Shown here: positions 25,501 to 40,500 of the stretch, piece by piece
How positions within the stretch are numbered: the stretch's first letter is position 1
Layout of the letters: every line of letters starts with the position of its first letter
Assembly (NCBI GenBank): GCA_949752795.1
Contig: OX457060.1
Location: 2,026,501-2,090,500 of the forward strand
Direction: 5' to 3'
DNA: 64,000 nt
Source of the DNA: Hyperoodon ampullatus
Lineage: Eukaryota; Chordata; Mammalia; Artiodactyla; Ziphiidae
Notes under the pieces: model-generated
The model's database searches: none
Told to the model about the DNA's origin: nothing
What the model saw: the letters and a program-made list of their open reading frames with translations, nothing else
Program-made: the position numbers and the translations under genes

Positions 25501-28500
25501 GCTGAGCCTGCGCGTCCGGAGCCTGTGCTCCGCAACGGGAGAGGCCACAACAGTGAGAGGCCCGCGTACCGCAAAAAAAAAAGAAAAAAGAACAAGAGAA
25601 ATCCCCTGAAAGAATAAACAATGAGACAGACCTCTCCAATCTACCAGACCCCAAGTTCAAAAAGGAGGTAATAAACATACTGAAGGAATTAAGAAAGGCT
25701 ATCAATAGAAATGTAGATCACTGTAACAAGGTACTAGAAACTATAAAGAGGAGCCAGTTAAAATTAGAAAACTCATTTGCCAAGATGAAAGCTGAACTAA
25801 AGGCAATAAATAGCAAACTAAATAATGCAGAAAAATGAATAAGTGATCTGAAAGATAGAATAATGGAAATCACCCAATCAGAACAGCAGACAGAAAGACA
25901 TGAAAAAAATGAAAGCAATGTATGAGACCTATGGGGTAATATAAAGCATCCCGACCTATGCATAATACAGATCCCAGAAGGAGAAGAAAGAGAAAAGGGG
26001 ATCGAAAGTTTATTTGAAAAAATTATGGCAGAAAACTTCCCAAATAGAAAAGAAGCAAGAATCTATAAGGAAGAGAAAATCACAATTGGAAAGTAAATCA
26101 CTTAAATAAGCCAGTACATAGATTAAAATTTTTTAGTGTGTGTGAAAGTGATGATAACTACAATGAACAGCAGAAGGACAAACATGAAGATGTAAAAGAG
26201 GACATCAGAATCATAAGGTGTTGGGAGGGGAGTAAGAAAATGTAGATTTTTTTTTCAAGAATGTGTTTAAGCCTATATGACTATCAGTCTAAAGCAAGTA
26301 TATGTAGTAGTGGGTTAACATACTTGAAAAGCAGGGGTAACAACAAATCAAAAGCATACAGTAGATTCATAAAAACCAAACAGAAGAGAACTCAAGTATA
26401 ATACAAAAGAAAACCATCAAACCACAAAAGGAAAAACAAAAAGAAAACAAGAGGAACAAAGAAGAAATACAAAATCAACTGGAAAATAAGTTTTAAAATG
26501 GCAATAAATACATATCAATCAATAATTACTTTAAATGTTAGTGAACTAAATATTCCAGTCAAAAGACAGAGTGTCAGACTGGATAATAAAACAAGAGCCT
26601 ACAGTATGCTGCCTACAAAAGACCCAGTTTAGGGTGAAGGACGCACATAGATTGAAAGTGAGAGGATGGAAAAAGATATTTCATGCAAACAGAACGACAA
26701 GAAAGGAGAGGTAACGATACTTATATCAGACAAAATTTAAAGGTCATAAAGATACTATATAATGATAAAAAGATAAATACAAGAAGAAATTATTACACTC
26801 GTTAACATATATGCACCCAATATAGGAGCACCTAAATACATAAATACTAACAGACATAAAGGGAGAAATTGACAGGAATATAATAATAGTAGGAGACTTT
26901 AACAGCCCATTCATATCAATGGACAAGTCTTCCAGACAGAAAATCAATAAGGCAACAGAGATCCTAATTGACACAATAGAATAGTTAGACTTAATTGACA
27001 TTTTCAGGACATTTCATCCAAAGAAAAAAGACTTAAAATACAAACTTTTCAACTGCACATGTAACATTCTCTAAGATAGACCACATACTAGGACGCAAAA
27101 CAAGCCTCAACAAATTTAAGAGAATAGAAATTATTTCAAGCATCTTTTCTGATCACAATGGCATGAAACTAGAAATCAACCACAGAAAGAGAAATGAGAA
27201 AAAAAAAACGATTATGTGGAGACTAAATAACATGCTACTAAAAAAACACTGGGCCAATGATGAAATCAAAGAGGAAATTTAAAAGTACCTTGAGACAAAT
27301 GAAAATGAAAACACAACCATGTGAAATTCTTGGGATGCAGCAAAAGCAGGTCTTAGAGGGAAGTTCATAGTGATACAGGCCTTCCTCAGAAAACAAGAAA
27401 AATCTCAAATAAACAACCTAACCTACCCCCTAATAGAATTAGAAAACGAAGAACAAACAAAACCTAAAGTCAAAAGGAAGGAAATAATAGAGATCAGAGA
27501 GGAAATAAATAAAATAGAGATTTAAAAAAAATAGAAAAATAATAAAACCAAGAGCTGGTTTTCTGAAAGGGTAAGCAAAATCAATAGACCTCTTGCCAGG
27601 CTCACCAAGAAGAAAAGAGAGAGGACCCAAATAAATAATATAAGAAATGAAGGAGGAGAAATAACCAATACTGCAGAAATACCAAAAAACCCCTTCAGGT
27701 AATGCTGTGAACAATTATATGCTAACATATTAGACCACCTAGAAGAAATGGACAGTTTCTAGAAACATACAGCCCACCAAAACTGAATCAAGAAGAAATA
27801 GATAATTTGAAAACCCCAATCACTAGAAGTGAAATAGAATCTGTAATAAGCAAAAAAAAAAAAAACCCCAAAAAACAAAAACCCTGCAAACAAAAGTCCA
27901 GGACTGGATGCCTTCAATGGGGAATCTACCAGACATACAAAGAAGAACTTATATCGATTTTTCTCAAACTATTCCAAAATAGAGGAGGCAACACTCCCAA
28001 AGTCATTCTATGAAGCCATTATCACCCTGATACCAAAACCAAGGACAGTACCAAAAAGAAAATTACAGGCTAATATCTTTGATGAATATAGATGCAGATA
28101 TCCTCAATAAAATATTAGCAAGCCGAATCCACCAACACATAAAAAAGGTGATACAACACAACCATGCTGGATTCATCCCAGGGTCACAAGGATGGTTCAG
28201 CATATGCAAATCAATCAATGTGATACACCACATCAACAAAAGAGAAGACAAAAACCACAGGATCATCTCAATAGGTGCAGAAAAAGCATTTGATAAAATT
28301 CAATACCCATTCATGATAAGAACTCTTACCAAAGTGGGTATAGAAGGAACATATTTCTACATAATAAAAGCTATTTATGACAAACCCACAGCCAACATAA
28401 TACTCAATGGTGAAAAGCTGAAAGCCTTCCTGCCAAAATCTGGAACAAGATAAGGATGCCCACTGTCACCACTTCTATTCAACACAGTACTGGAAGTCCT

Positions 28501-31500
28501 AGTCAAAGCAATCAGACAAGAAAAAGAAATAAAAGTTATTCAAATTGGGAGGGAAGAGGTAAAATTGTCATTATATGCAGATGACACAATACTATATATA
28601 GAAAACCCTAAAGACTCCACACACAAACTACTAGAACTGATAAACAAATTCAGCAAGGTAGCAAGGTACAAGATTAACATACGGAAACCTGCTACGTTTC
28701 TTTACAGTAACAATGAAATATCAGAAAGGGAAGGTAAAAAAAAAAAAACCCTTTTAAAATTGTATCCAAAAAAAAACTGTATCCAAAAAAATAAAATACT
28801 TACAGATAAACCTGACCAAGGAAATGAACGACTTCTTTTATGAGAACTATAAAATTTTGATAAAGGAAATTGAAGGTGATCCAAAAAATGGGAAGGTATC
28901 CCATGCTCTTGGATTGGAAGAATTAATATTGTTAAAATGCCTATACTACCCAAAGCAGTCTACAGATTTAATGCTATCTCTATCAAATTACCCATGACAT
29001 TTTTCACAGAACTAGAACAAATAGTCCTAAAATATATGTGGAACCATAAAAGACCCAGAATTGCCAAAGCAATCTTGAGGAAAAAGAACAAAGCTGGAGC
29101 CATAACCCTCCCAGACTTCAGGCAATACTACAAAGCTACAGTAATCAAAACAGTGTGGTAATGGCACAAAAAAGGACATATGGATCAATGGAACAGAATA
29201 GAGAGCCCAGAAATAAACCTCACACACCCACAGTCAGTTAATCATCAATAAAAGAGGCAAGAATATACAGTGGAGAAAAGACAGTCTCTTCAGCAACTGG
29301 TGTTGGGAAAGTTGGACAGCTGCAGGTAAATCATTGAAGTTAGAATACCCCCTCACACCATACACAAAAGTAAACTCACAATGGCTTAAAGATTTAAATA
29401 TAAGAAAATGACGCCATAAAATGCCTAGAAGAGAACATAGGCAAAACATTATCTGACATAAATCATAGCAGTGTTTTCTTAGGTCAGCCTCCCAAGGCAA
29501 TAGATAAAATAAAAAATAATCAAATGGGACCTAATCAAACTCAGAAGCTTTTGCACAGCTAAGGCAACCGTAAACAAAACGAAAAGACAACCTATAGATG
29601 GGGAGAAAATATTTGCAAACAATGTAATCAGCAAGGCCTTAATTTTAAAAATATAGAAACAGCTCATAAAACTCAGTAACAAAAAGGCAACAATCAAAAA
29701 ATGGGCAGATGACATAAATAGACATTTCTCCAGAGACATACAGATGGCCAATAAGCACATGAAAAGATGCTCAACATCGCTAATTATTAGAGAAATGCAA
29801 ATCAAAACTACAGTGAGGTATTACCTCACACTGGTCAGAGTGGCCATCATTAAAAGGTCTACAAATAATAAATGCTGGAGAGGATGTGGAGGAAAAGGGA
29901 CCTTCTTACACTGTTGGCGGGAATGTAAATTGGTGCAGCCACTATGGAAAGCAGTATGGAGGTTTCCTTAAATACTAAAAATGGAGTTACCATATGACCC
30001 AGCTATCCCACTCCTGAGCATATATCAGGAGATAACTCTAATTCAAAAAGACACATACCGCCCCCCCCCGCAATGTTCATAGCAGCACTATTTACAACAG
30101 CCAAGACATGGAAGCAACCTAAGTGTCCATTGGCAGATGAACGGATAAAGAAGATGTGGTACATATACAAGGAATGAAATAATGCCATTTGCAGCAACAT
30201 GGATGGACCTAGAGATTATCATACTCAGTGAAGTCAGACAGAAGAAGACAAATATCACATGGTATCACTTATATGTGGGATCTAAAATATGATACAAGTG
30301 AACTTGTTTACAAAACAGAAACAGACTCACAGACAGAGAAAACAAACTTATGGTCACCAAACGGGAAAGCAGGGGTGAAGGGAGGGATAAATTAGGGGTT
30401 TGGGATTGGCAGCTGGAAGCTCCTGTGTATAAACTGAACAGCAAGGACCTACTGTACATCACAGGGCGCTCTCTTCAATATTGTGTACTAAATTACAATG
30501 GAAAAGAATATGAGAAACCATATACATATATATATATATACACATATCTTATATATATATGTATAACCGAATCACTTTGCTGTACACCGGAAGCTAAGAC
30601 AACATTGTAAATTAACTATCTTCAATTAAAAAAATTGAAAAAGTAATAAAATTAGGTAAGTGATTCACAAAATAAATGTAAAATATGCCCTCAAAAACAA
30701 AATAGGGAGTAAAAATTTAGTGCTTTTAAATGCACTCAAATTTAAGCAACTATTAAGTTAAAATGGGTAAGTTGTTACATATGAACCTCATGGTAACCAC
30801 AAACCAAAAACCTGTAACAGATACACAAAAAATAAGGACAAAGGAATCCAAACATAACACTAAAGAAAATCATCAAATTCCAAGGGAAGAGACCATGAGA
30901 AGAAGTACAAAACAACCAGGAATTAACAAAGTGGCAATTAGTACATACCTATCAATAGTTACTTTAAATGTAAATGGACTAAGTGTTCCGAAAGACAAAG
31001 GGTGGCTGAATGGATTAAAAAGGAAGAGATTCACCTACAAGATCTCACTTCAAATCTAAAGTCTTGCACAGACTGAAAGTGAAGGAATGTAAAAATATAT
31101 TCCATGCAAACGGAAACAAAAAGAAAACTGGAGCAGCAATACTAATATCATACAAAATAGACTTTTTTTATAGGTTTATTTATTCATTAATCAAAAATTT
31201 AATGTTTATTAAGCATAATAGGAGAAAGTGTTATAGAGGTGGATGTAACTCAATCCCATTTAAAAATTTGCATGTACATTTTATTTTTATTTTTATTTAT
31301 TTACTTTTTTTTATTAGTCATCAGTTTTATGCACATCAGTGTATACATGTCAATCCCAATAGTCCAATTCATCACACCCCCACCGCCACCCCTCCTGCAG
31401 CTTTCCGCCTTTGGCATCCATACATTTGTTCTCTACATCTGTGTCTCAATTTCTGCCCTGCAAACCAGTTCATCTGTACCATTTTTCTAGGTTCCACATA

Positions 31501-34500
31501 TATGCGTTAATATACGATATTTGTTTTTCTCTTTCTGACTTACTTCACTCTGTATGATAGTATCTAGATCCATCCACGTCTCAACAAGTGACCCAATTTC
31601 ATTCCTTTTTATGGCTGAGTAATATTCCATTGTATATATGTACCACATACTCTTTATCGATTCTTCTGTCCATGGGCATTTAGGTCGCTTCCATGACCTG
31701 GCTATTGTAAATACTGCTGCAGTGAACATTGGGGTGCCTGTGCCTTTTTGAATTATGGTTTTCTCTGGGCATATGCCCAGTAGTGGGATTGCTGGATCAT
31801 ATGGTAATTCTACTTTTAGTTTTTTAAGGAACCTCCATACTGTTCTCCATAGTGGCTGTATCAATTTACATTCCCACCAACAGTGCAAGAGGGTTCTCTT
31901 TTCTCCACACCCTCTCCAGCATTTGTTGTTTGTACTTTCTGATGATGCCCATTCTCACTGGTGTGAGGTGATACCTCATTGTAGTTTTGATTTGCATTTC
32001 TCTAATAATTAGTGATGTTGGGCAGCTTTTCATGTGCTTCTTGGCCATCTGTATGTCTTCTTCGGAGAAATGTCTATTTAGGTCTTCTGCCCATTTTTGG
32101 ATTGGGTTGATTGTTTTTTTAAATATTGAGCTGCATGAGCTGTTTATATATTTTGGAGATTAATCCTTTGTCTGTTGATTCGTTTGCAAATATGTTCTCC
32201 CATTCTGAGTATTGTCTTTCCATCTTGTTTATGGTTTCCTTTGCTGTGCAAAAGCTTTGAAGTTTCATTAGGTTGCATTTGTTTATTTTTCTTTTTATTT
32301 CCATTACTCTAGGAGGTGGATCAAAAAAAAGATCTTGCTGTGATTTATGTCAAAGAGTGTTCTTCCTTGGCTTCCCTGGTGGCACAGTGGTTGAGAGTCT
32401 GCCTGCTGATGCAGGGGACACGGGTTCATGCCCCGGTCCGGGAAGATCCCACAAGCCATGGAGCAGCTGGGCCCGTGAGGCATGGCCTCTGAGCCTGCGC
32501 ATCCGGAGCCTGTGCTCTGCAACGGGAGAGGCCACAACAGTGAGAGGCCCGCGTACCACAAAAAAAAAAAAATAAGAGTGTTCTTCCTATGTTTTCCTCT
32601 AAGAGCTTTATAGTGTCCGGACGTACATTTAGGTCTCTAATCCATTTTTAGTTTATTTTTGTGTATGGTGTTAGGGAGTGTTCTAATTTCATCCTTTTAC
32701 ATGTAGCTGTCCAGTTTTCCCAGCACCACTTATTGAAGAGACTGTCTTTTCTCCATTGTATATCCTTGCCTCCTTTGTCATAGATTAGTTGACCATAGGT
32801 GTGTGGGTTTATCTCTGGGCTTTCTATCCTGTTCCATTGATCTATATTTCTGTTTTTGTGCCAGTACCATATTGTGTTGATTACTGTAGCTTTGTAGTAT
32901 AGTCTGAAGTCAGGGAGTCTGATTCCTCCAGCTCTGTTTTTTTCCCTCAAGACTGCTTTGGCTATTCAGGGTCTTTTGTGTCTCCATACAAATTTTAAGA
33001 TATTTTGTTCTAGTTCCATAAAATATGCCATTGGTAATTTGATAGGGATTGCATTGAATCTGTAGATTGCTTTTGGTAGTATAGTCATTTTCACAATATT
33101 GATTCTTCGAATCCAAGAACATGGTATATCTCTCCATCTGTTGGTATCATCTTTAATTTGTTTCATCTGTGTCTTATAGTTTTCTGCATACAGGTCTTTT
33201 GTCTCCCTAGGTAGGTTTATTCCTAGGTATTTTTATTCTTTTTATTGCAGTGGTAAATGGGATTGTTTCCTTAATTTCTTGTTCAGACTTTTCATCATTA
33301 GTGTATAGGAATGCAAGAGATTTCTGTGAATTAATTTTGTATCCTGCAACTTTACCATATTCATTGATTAGCTCTAGTAGTTTTCTGGTGGCATCTTTAG
33401 GGTTCTCTATGTATAGTATCATGTCATCTGCAAACAGTGACAGTTTTACTTCTTCTTTTCCAATTTGTATTCCTTTTATTTCTTTTTCTTCTCTGATTGC
33501 TGTGGCTAGGACTTCCAAAACTATGTTGAATAATAGTGGTGAGAGTGGACATCCTTGTCTCATTCCTCATCTTAGAGGAAATGCTTTCAGTTTTTCTCCA
33601 TTGAGAATGATGTTTGCTGTGGATTTGTAGTCTATGGCCTTTATTATGTTAAGGTAGGTTCCCTCTATGCCCACTTTCTGGAGATTTTTTTTTATAAATG
33701 GGTGTTGAATTTTGTCAAAAGCTTTTTCTGCATCTATTGAGATGATCATATGGTTTTTATTCTTCAGTTTGTTAATGTGGTGTATCACATTGATTGATTT
33801 GCGTTTATTGAAGAATCCTTGCATCCTTGGGATAAGTCCCACTTGATCATGGTGTATGATCCTTTTAATGTGTTGTTGGATTCTGTTTGCTAGTATTTTT
33901 TGAGGATTTTTGCATCAATATTCATCAGTGATATTGGTCTGTAATTTTCTTGTTTTGTAGTATCTTTGGTTTTGGTATCAGGGTGATGGAGGCCTCATAG
34001 AATGAGTTTGGGAGTTTTCCTTCCTCCACAATTTTTGGAAGAGTTCGAGAAGGACGGGTGTTAGCTCTTCTCTAAATGTTTGGTAGAATTGACTTGTGAA
34101 GCCTTCTGGTCCTGGACTTTTGTTTGCTTGAAGATTTTTAATCACAGTTTCAATTTCAATACTTCTGATTTGTCTGTTCATATTTTCTATTTCTTCCTGG
34201 TTCAGTCTCGGAAGGCTATACCTTTCTAAGAATTTGTCCATTTCTTCCAGGTTGTCCATTTTATTGGCATAGAGTTTCTTATAGTAGTCTCTTAGGATGC
34301 TTTGTATTTCTGCGGTGTCTGTTGTAGCTTCTCCTTTTCCATTTCTAATTTCATTGATTTGAGTCCTCTCCCTCTTTTTTTTGATGAGTCTGGCTAATGA
34401 TTTATCAATTTCAGAATAGACTTTAAAACAAAGACTGTAGGAAGAGGCAAAGAAGGTCATTACATAATGATAAAGGAACCAATTCATCAAGAGGACATAA

Positions 34501-37500
34501 TACCTGTAAATATGCACCAAACATAGGAACACCTAAATACATAAAGCAGACATAAAGGGAGATATTGACAGTAATGCAGTAATAGTAGGGGTCTGTAACA
34601 CCTCATTTACATGACTAGATATGTCATCCATATTGAAAATCAATGATACAGCATTGGCCTTAAATGATACATTAGATCAGATGGACTTAATAAATATATA
34701 AAGAATATTTCATCCAAAACAGCAGAATGAAGATTCTTTTTAAGTCCATATGGAACATTCTCCAGAGTAGATCACATGTTAGGTCACAAAACGAATCTCA
34801 ATAACTTTAAGAAAATTGAAGTTATATCAAGCATCATTTTAATACCACAATGGTATGAAACTAGAAATCAAGCACAAGAAGAAAAGTGGAAAAAACCACA
34901 AACGTGGTGGCTAAAGAACATGCTTTTGGACAACCAGTAGGTCAATGAAGAAATGAAAGAGGTAATTTAAAAAATACCTTTAGAGAAATGAAAATACAAA
35001 CACAACATTCCAAAATCTGTGGGACACAGGAAAAGCAGTTCTAAAAGGGAAATTCATCACGATACAGGCCTACCTCATGATACAAGGAAAATCTCAAATA
35101 AACAATTTGACCTTGCACCTATAGTACTAGAAAAAGAAGAACAAATATAGCCCAAAATTAGTAGAAAGAAGGGAATTATAAAGATCAGAGCAGAAATAAA
35201 TGAAATAGAGACTAAAAGGACAATAGAAAAGATAAATGATATTAAGAGAAGGTTCTGTGAGAAGATAACCAACTTGATAAACCTTTAGCCAGACTTATCA
35301 AGAAAAGAAGAAAGGGCCCAAATAAATAAAATCAGAAACAAAAGAGGTTACAACAGACACCACAGAAATACAAAGGATCATAAGAGACTGCTATGAACAA
35401 CTTTATGCCAACAGTTTGGAAAACCTAGGAGAAATGGATACATTCCTAGAAGATTTCAATTTTCTAAGGGTGAATCAGGAAGAAATAGGAATTCTGAACA
35501 GACTAATGACTAGTAATGAAACTGAATCAGTAATCAAAAAACTTCAAAAAAAAAAAAGTCCAGGACCACAGCTTCACAAGTGAATTCTACCAAACATTTA
35601 AAGAAGAGTTAATACCGGTCATTCTCAAACTGTTCCCAAAAAATTGAAGAGAAAGTCTTCCTACACTTCCAAACTCATTCTGCAAGGCCAGCATTACACT
35701 GATACAAAACCAGATGGAGATGCAACAAACAGAAAATTATAGGCCAATATCCCTGATGAACATACATGCAAAAGTCCTCAACAAAATATTATTAATCCGA
35801 ATTCAGTGATACAATAAAAGGATCATATACTATGATTAAGTGGAACTTATTCCAGGGATAAAAGGATGGGTCAATATCTGCAAATCAATTAGTATTATAC
35901 ATCACATTTAAAAATGATAAAGAATCATATGTTCATCTCAATAGATGCAGGAAAATCATTTGACAAAATTCAACATTCATTTATGATAAGAACTCTCAAG
36001 AAAGTAGGTGTAGAAGGAACATACCTCAATATAATAAAGGTCATATATTACAAACCCACAGCTAGCGTAATACTCAACTGTGAAAAGCTGAAAGCTTTTC
36101 TTCTAAGATCAGGAACAAGACAAGGATGCCCATTCTCACCACTTTTATTCAACATGATATTAGAAGTCCTAGGCATTGCAGTCAGACAAGGAAAAGAGAC
36201 GAAAAGCATCCAAATTGGAAAGGAAGAAGTAACTGTCACTATTTGCAGATGGTATGTTACTATATATAGAAAACTAAAGCCTCCACCAAAAAACACTATT
36301 AAAACTAATTAATTCAGTGAAGTTGGAGGCTACAAAATCAATATACAGAAATCTGTTGCTTTTTTGTATACTAATGATGAACTATCAGAAGGATAAATTA
36401 AGACTTCAGTCCCATTTACAACTGCATCAAAAAGTATAAAATACCTAGGAGTAAGTTTAACCAAAAAGGTGAAACACGTATACTTTGAAAACTATTAAGA
36501 TGTTTATGAAAGAAATTGAAGATGACACAAATAAATGGAAAGATGTACCATGCTCATGGATTAGAAGAATAAATATTGTTAGAATGGCCCTACTACCTAA
36601 AGCAATCTACACATCCAGTGCAGTCCCTATCAAAATTCCAATGACATTTTTTACAGAACTGGAACAGATAAATCTAAAGTTTGTATAGAACCACACACAC
36701 ATAAAACCAAACCCCAAATAGCTAAAGCAATCTTAAAAAAGAAGAAGAAAGCTGGAGGTATCATATTCCCTGATTTCAAACTATACTATAAGTCTATAGT
36801 AATCAAAACTATGTGGTACTGACACAAAAACAGACACATAGATCAATGCACCAGAATAGAGAGTCCAGAAATGCACCCACGCTTATATGGTCAATTAATT
36901 TATGAGAAGGGAGCCAAGAATATACAATGGGGAAAAGACAGTCTCTTCAGTAAATGGTGTTGGGAGAACTATACATCTATAGGCAAAAGAATGAAACTGG
37001 ATCACTTTCTTATACCCTGTACAAAAATAAACTCAAAATGGATTAAAGACTTAAATGTGAGACCTGAAAGCATAAAACTCCTAGAAGAAAACATAGGCAA
37101 TATGTTCTTTGGCATCGTTCTTAACAATATTCTTTTGGATCTGTGTCCTCAGGCAAGGAAAACAACAGCAAAGATAAACAAGTGGGACTATATCAAACTA
37201 AAAAGTCTTTGAAGAGCAAAGGAAACTATCAACAAAATGAAAAGGTAGACTACTGAATGGGAGAACATATTTGAAAATGATTTATTTGATAGGAAGTTAA
37301 TATCCAAGATACACAAAGAACTTAAACAGCTCAACATCAAAAAACAACCTGAGTAAAAAATTGGCAGAGTACCTGAATAGACATTTTTCCAGAGAAGACA
37401 TACAGATGGCCAACAGACATGAGAAAAGATGCTCAGCATCACTAATCATCAGGGAAATGCAAATTAAAACCACACTGAGATACCACCTCACACCTGTCAG

Positions 37501-40500
37501 ACTGGCTATTCTCAAAAAGGTAACAAATAACAAGTGTTTATGAGGATGTGGAGAAAAGGGAACCCTCAAGCACTGTTGGTGGGAATGTAAATTGGTGCAG
37601 CCACTACGGAGAACAGCATGGAGATTCCTCAAAAATTAAAAATAGAACTACCATGTGATCTATCAATTACACTTCTGGGCATTCCCCCCCCCCCCCGAAA
37701 AAAATCAAAAAGATATATGCACCCCTCTATTCATTGCAGCGTTATTCACAGTAGCCAAGATATGGAAGCAACCTAAGTGCCCACTGATAGATGAATGGAT
37801 AAACAGGATGTGGTATATGTATACAGTGGAATATTAGTCATGAAAAGAATGAAATTTTTACCATTTGCAACAACATGGATGAACCTAGAGAGTACTATTC
37901 TAAGTGAAATAAGACAAAGGCAAATTCCATATGACCTCACTTACATGTGGAATCTAAAAGATGAAACAAACAACAAAACAGAGACAGACTCATAGATACA
38001 GAGAACTGTAGTTGCCACGGGGTTGGGGGGGTAGTTGGGCAAAATAGCCTAAGGGAATTAAGAGGTACAGACTTCCAGTTATAAAATAATTAAGTCATGG
38101 GGATGAAATGTGCAGCATAGGGAATATAGTCTATAATATTTTAATAACTTTGCATAGTGATAGATGGCTACTAGACTTATCATGGAGATCAATATGTAAT
38201 GTATATGTGTAGAATCACTATGTTGTACGCCTGAAACTAACATAATATTGTAGGTCAACTATACTTCAGTTAAAAAACATAAAGAAAAAAGTAAAGCTAT
38301 GTTCTTCTAGAACAAAAAATTTCACAATTTGCATGCAAACACTAAAGACCCGAAATAGCCAAAGCAATCTTGAGAAAGAAAAACGGAGCTGGAGGAATCA
38401 GGCTCCCAGACTTCAGACTATACTGCAAAGCTGCAGTAATCAAGACAGTATGGTACTGGCACAAAAAACAGAAATATAGATCAATGGAACAGGAGAGAAA
38501 GCCCAGAGATAAACCCACTCACGTGTGGTCACCTTATCTTTGATACAGGAAGCAAGCATATACAATGGAGAAAAGACAGCCTCTTCAATAAGTGGTGCTG
38601 GGAAAACTGGACAGCTACAGGTAAAAGAATGAAATTAGAACATTCCCTAACACCATACACAAAAATAAACTCAAAATGGATTAAAGACCTAAATGTAAGG
38701 TCAGACACTATCAAACTGTTAGAGGAAAACATAGGCAGAACACTCTATGACATAAATCACAGCAAGATCCTTTTTGACCCACCTCTTAGCGAAATGGAAA
38801 TAAAAATAGACCAATGGGACCTAATGAAACTTAAAAGCTTTTGCCCAGCAAAGGAAACCATAAACAAGACCAAAAGACAACCCTCAGAATGGGAGAAAAT
38901 ATTTGCAAATGAGGCAACTGACAAAGGATTAATCTCCAAAATATACAAGCAGCTCGTGCAGCTCAATATGAAAAAAAAAACCCAATCCAAAAATGGGCAG
39001 AAGACCTAAATAGACATTTCTCCAAAGAAGATATACAGATTGCCCACAAACACATGAAAGGATGCTCAACATCACTAATCATTAGAGAAATGCAAATCCA
39101 AACCATGAGGTATCACGTCACACCCGTCAGAATGGCCATCATCAAAAAGTCTACAAACAATAAATGCTGGAGAGGGTGTGGAGAAAAGGGAACCCTCTTG
39201 CACTGTTGGTGGGAATGTAAATTGATACTGCCACTATGGAGAACAGTATGGAGGTTCCTTAAAAAACTAAAAATAGAACTACTGTATGACCCAGCAATCC
39301 CACTACTGGGCATATACCCTGAAAAAAACATAATTCAAAAAGAGTCATGTACCACAATGTTCATTGCAGCACTATTTACAGTAGCCAGGACATGGAAGCA
39401 TCCTCAGTGTCCATCGACAGATGCATGGATAAAGAAGATGTGGCACATAGATACAATGGAATATTACTCAGCCATAAAAAGAAACAAAATTGAGTTATTT
39501 GTAGTGAGGTGGTTGGACCTAGAGTCTGTCACACAGACTGAAGTAAGTCAGAAAGAGAAATGCTAACACATATATATGGAATCTAAAAAAAAAAGCGTTC
39601 TGAAGAACATAGGGGCAGGTCAGGATTAAAGACACAGACATAGAGAATGGACCTGACACGTGGAGGGGGAAGGGTAAGCTGGGACGCAGTGAGAGAGTGG
39701 CATTGACATATATACACTACCAAATGTAAAATAGATAGCTAGTGGGAAGCAGCCTCATAGCACAGGGAGATCAACTGGGTGCTTTGAGACTACTTAGAGG
39801 GTGGGATAGGGAGGGTGGTAGGGAGATGCAAGAGGAGGGGATATGTGGATATATGTATACGTGTAGCAGATTCACTTTATCATACAGCAGAAACTAACAC
39901 ACCATTGTAAAGCAATTATACTCCAATAAAGATGTTAAAAAAAAAAAGCTATGTTCTTGATGCCACAAAACTAGTTGTTTTGTTTTTGAGTATCAAATCT
40001 TGACCAGCTGGTTAAACTATAGCTTAGTTAAACTATAACTTCAATACCAGTTTACTTTAAGGTCACAGATCTGAACTGAATAATGTTAAATAGCTGTTAA
40101 CAGTGTCAAAAAGACAATGCTAGTGTTTTGCAGTTATGTATTGCTTTGCATCCGGAGCGTCCAGTTGAGCAGTGGTTTTCTAGCTATGTTTTGTCAAGCC
40201 CCAGGGCTGCTGTGCACTTTAAAGTAGGGTTGGGAGGTTCAGCACGCTGGGCTCTTTCTTATCATCCTCATCCAATGTCTTCAATTATTTATTCTGTACA
40301 GAATTCTATGTAAGATTTCCCCTTGTTGGGGGTGGGTAGTTTATATTGTATTTTTAAAGTTTGGAGACAGTTGCATCCTGGCAGTTATTCTTCTGCATTT
40401 AAACCTATTTGATGTTCTTTTTTCACACTGTTGCAAGAATCTGGTAAAATTTTTTGAAGCTGTGTGCTGGAATCTTGGATCTGTAATTTATATAAACACT

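Larger units (their letters stand above)
31163..34412 (-). mobile_element. 5'-truncated L1, minus strand, with apparent 3' transduction
   Basis: From 34412 down to about 31280 this is L1 ORF2 and 3' UTR. The reverse transcriptase motif is seen in [16 protein letters not shown] (33410-33457) and the C-terminal phrase [12 protein letters not shown] near 31770. Flanking repeats AAAATAGACTTT (31156) and AGAATAGACTTT (34413) mark the target. Between the L1 poly(A) region (31279-31315) and a second T run at 31163-31169 lies about 110 bp of non-L1 DNA with reversed AATAAA signals. A SINE splits it at 32368. Confidence 0.85.

Noticed and set aside
28079..28453. Reverse transcriptase-like frames as a possible retron, DGR or domesticated RT
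   Set aside because: The surrounding order (endonuclease, RT, C-terminal phrases, 3' UTR, A tail) and multiple stops show ordinary dead L1 ORF2 pieces.
37684..37696. Runs of 9-13 C residues (also at 30061) as G-quadruplex or regulatory sites
   Set aside because: Single homopolymer runs inside decayed L1s. They could be slippage or sequencing error, with nothing around them to support a function.
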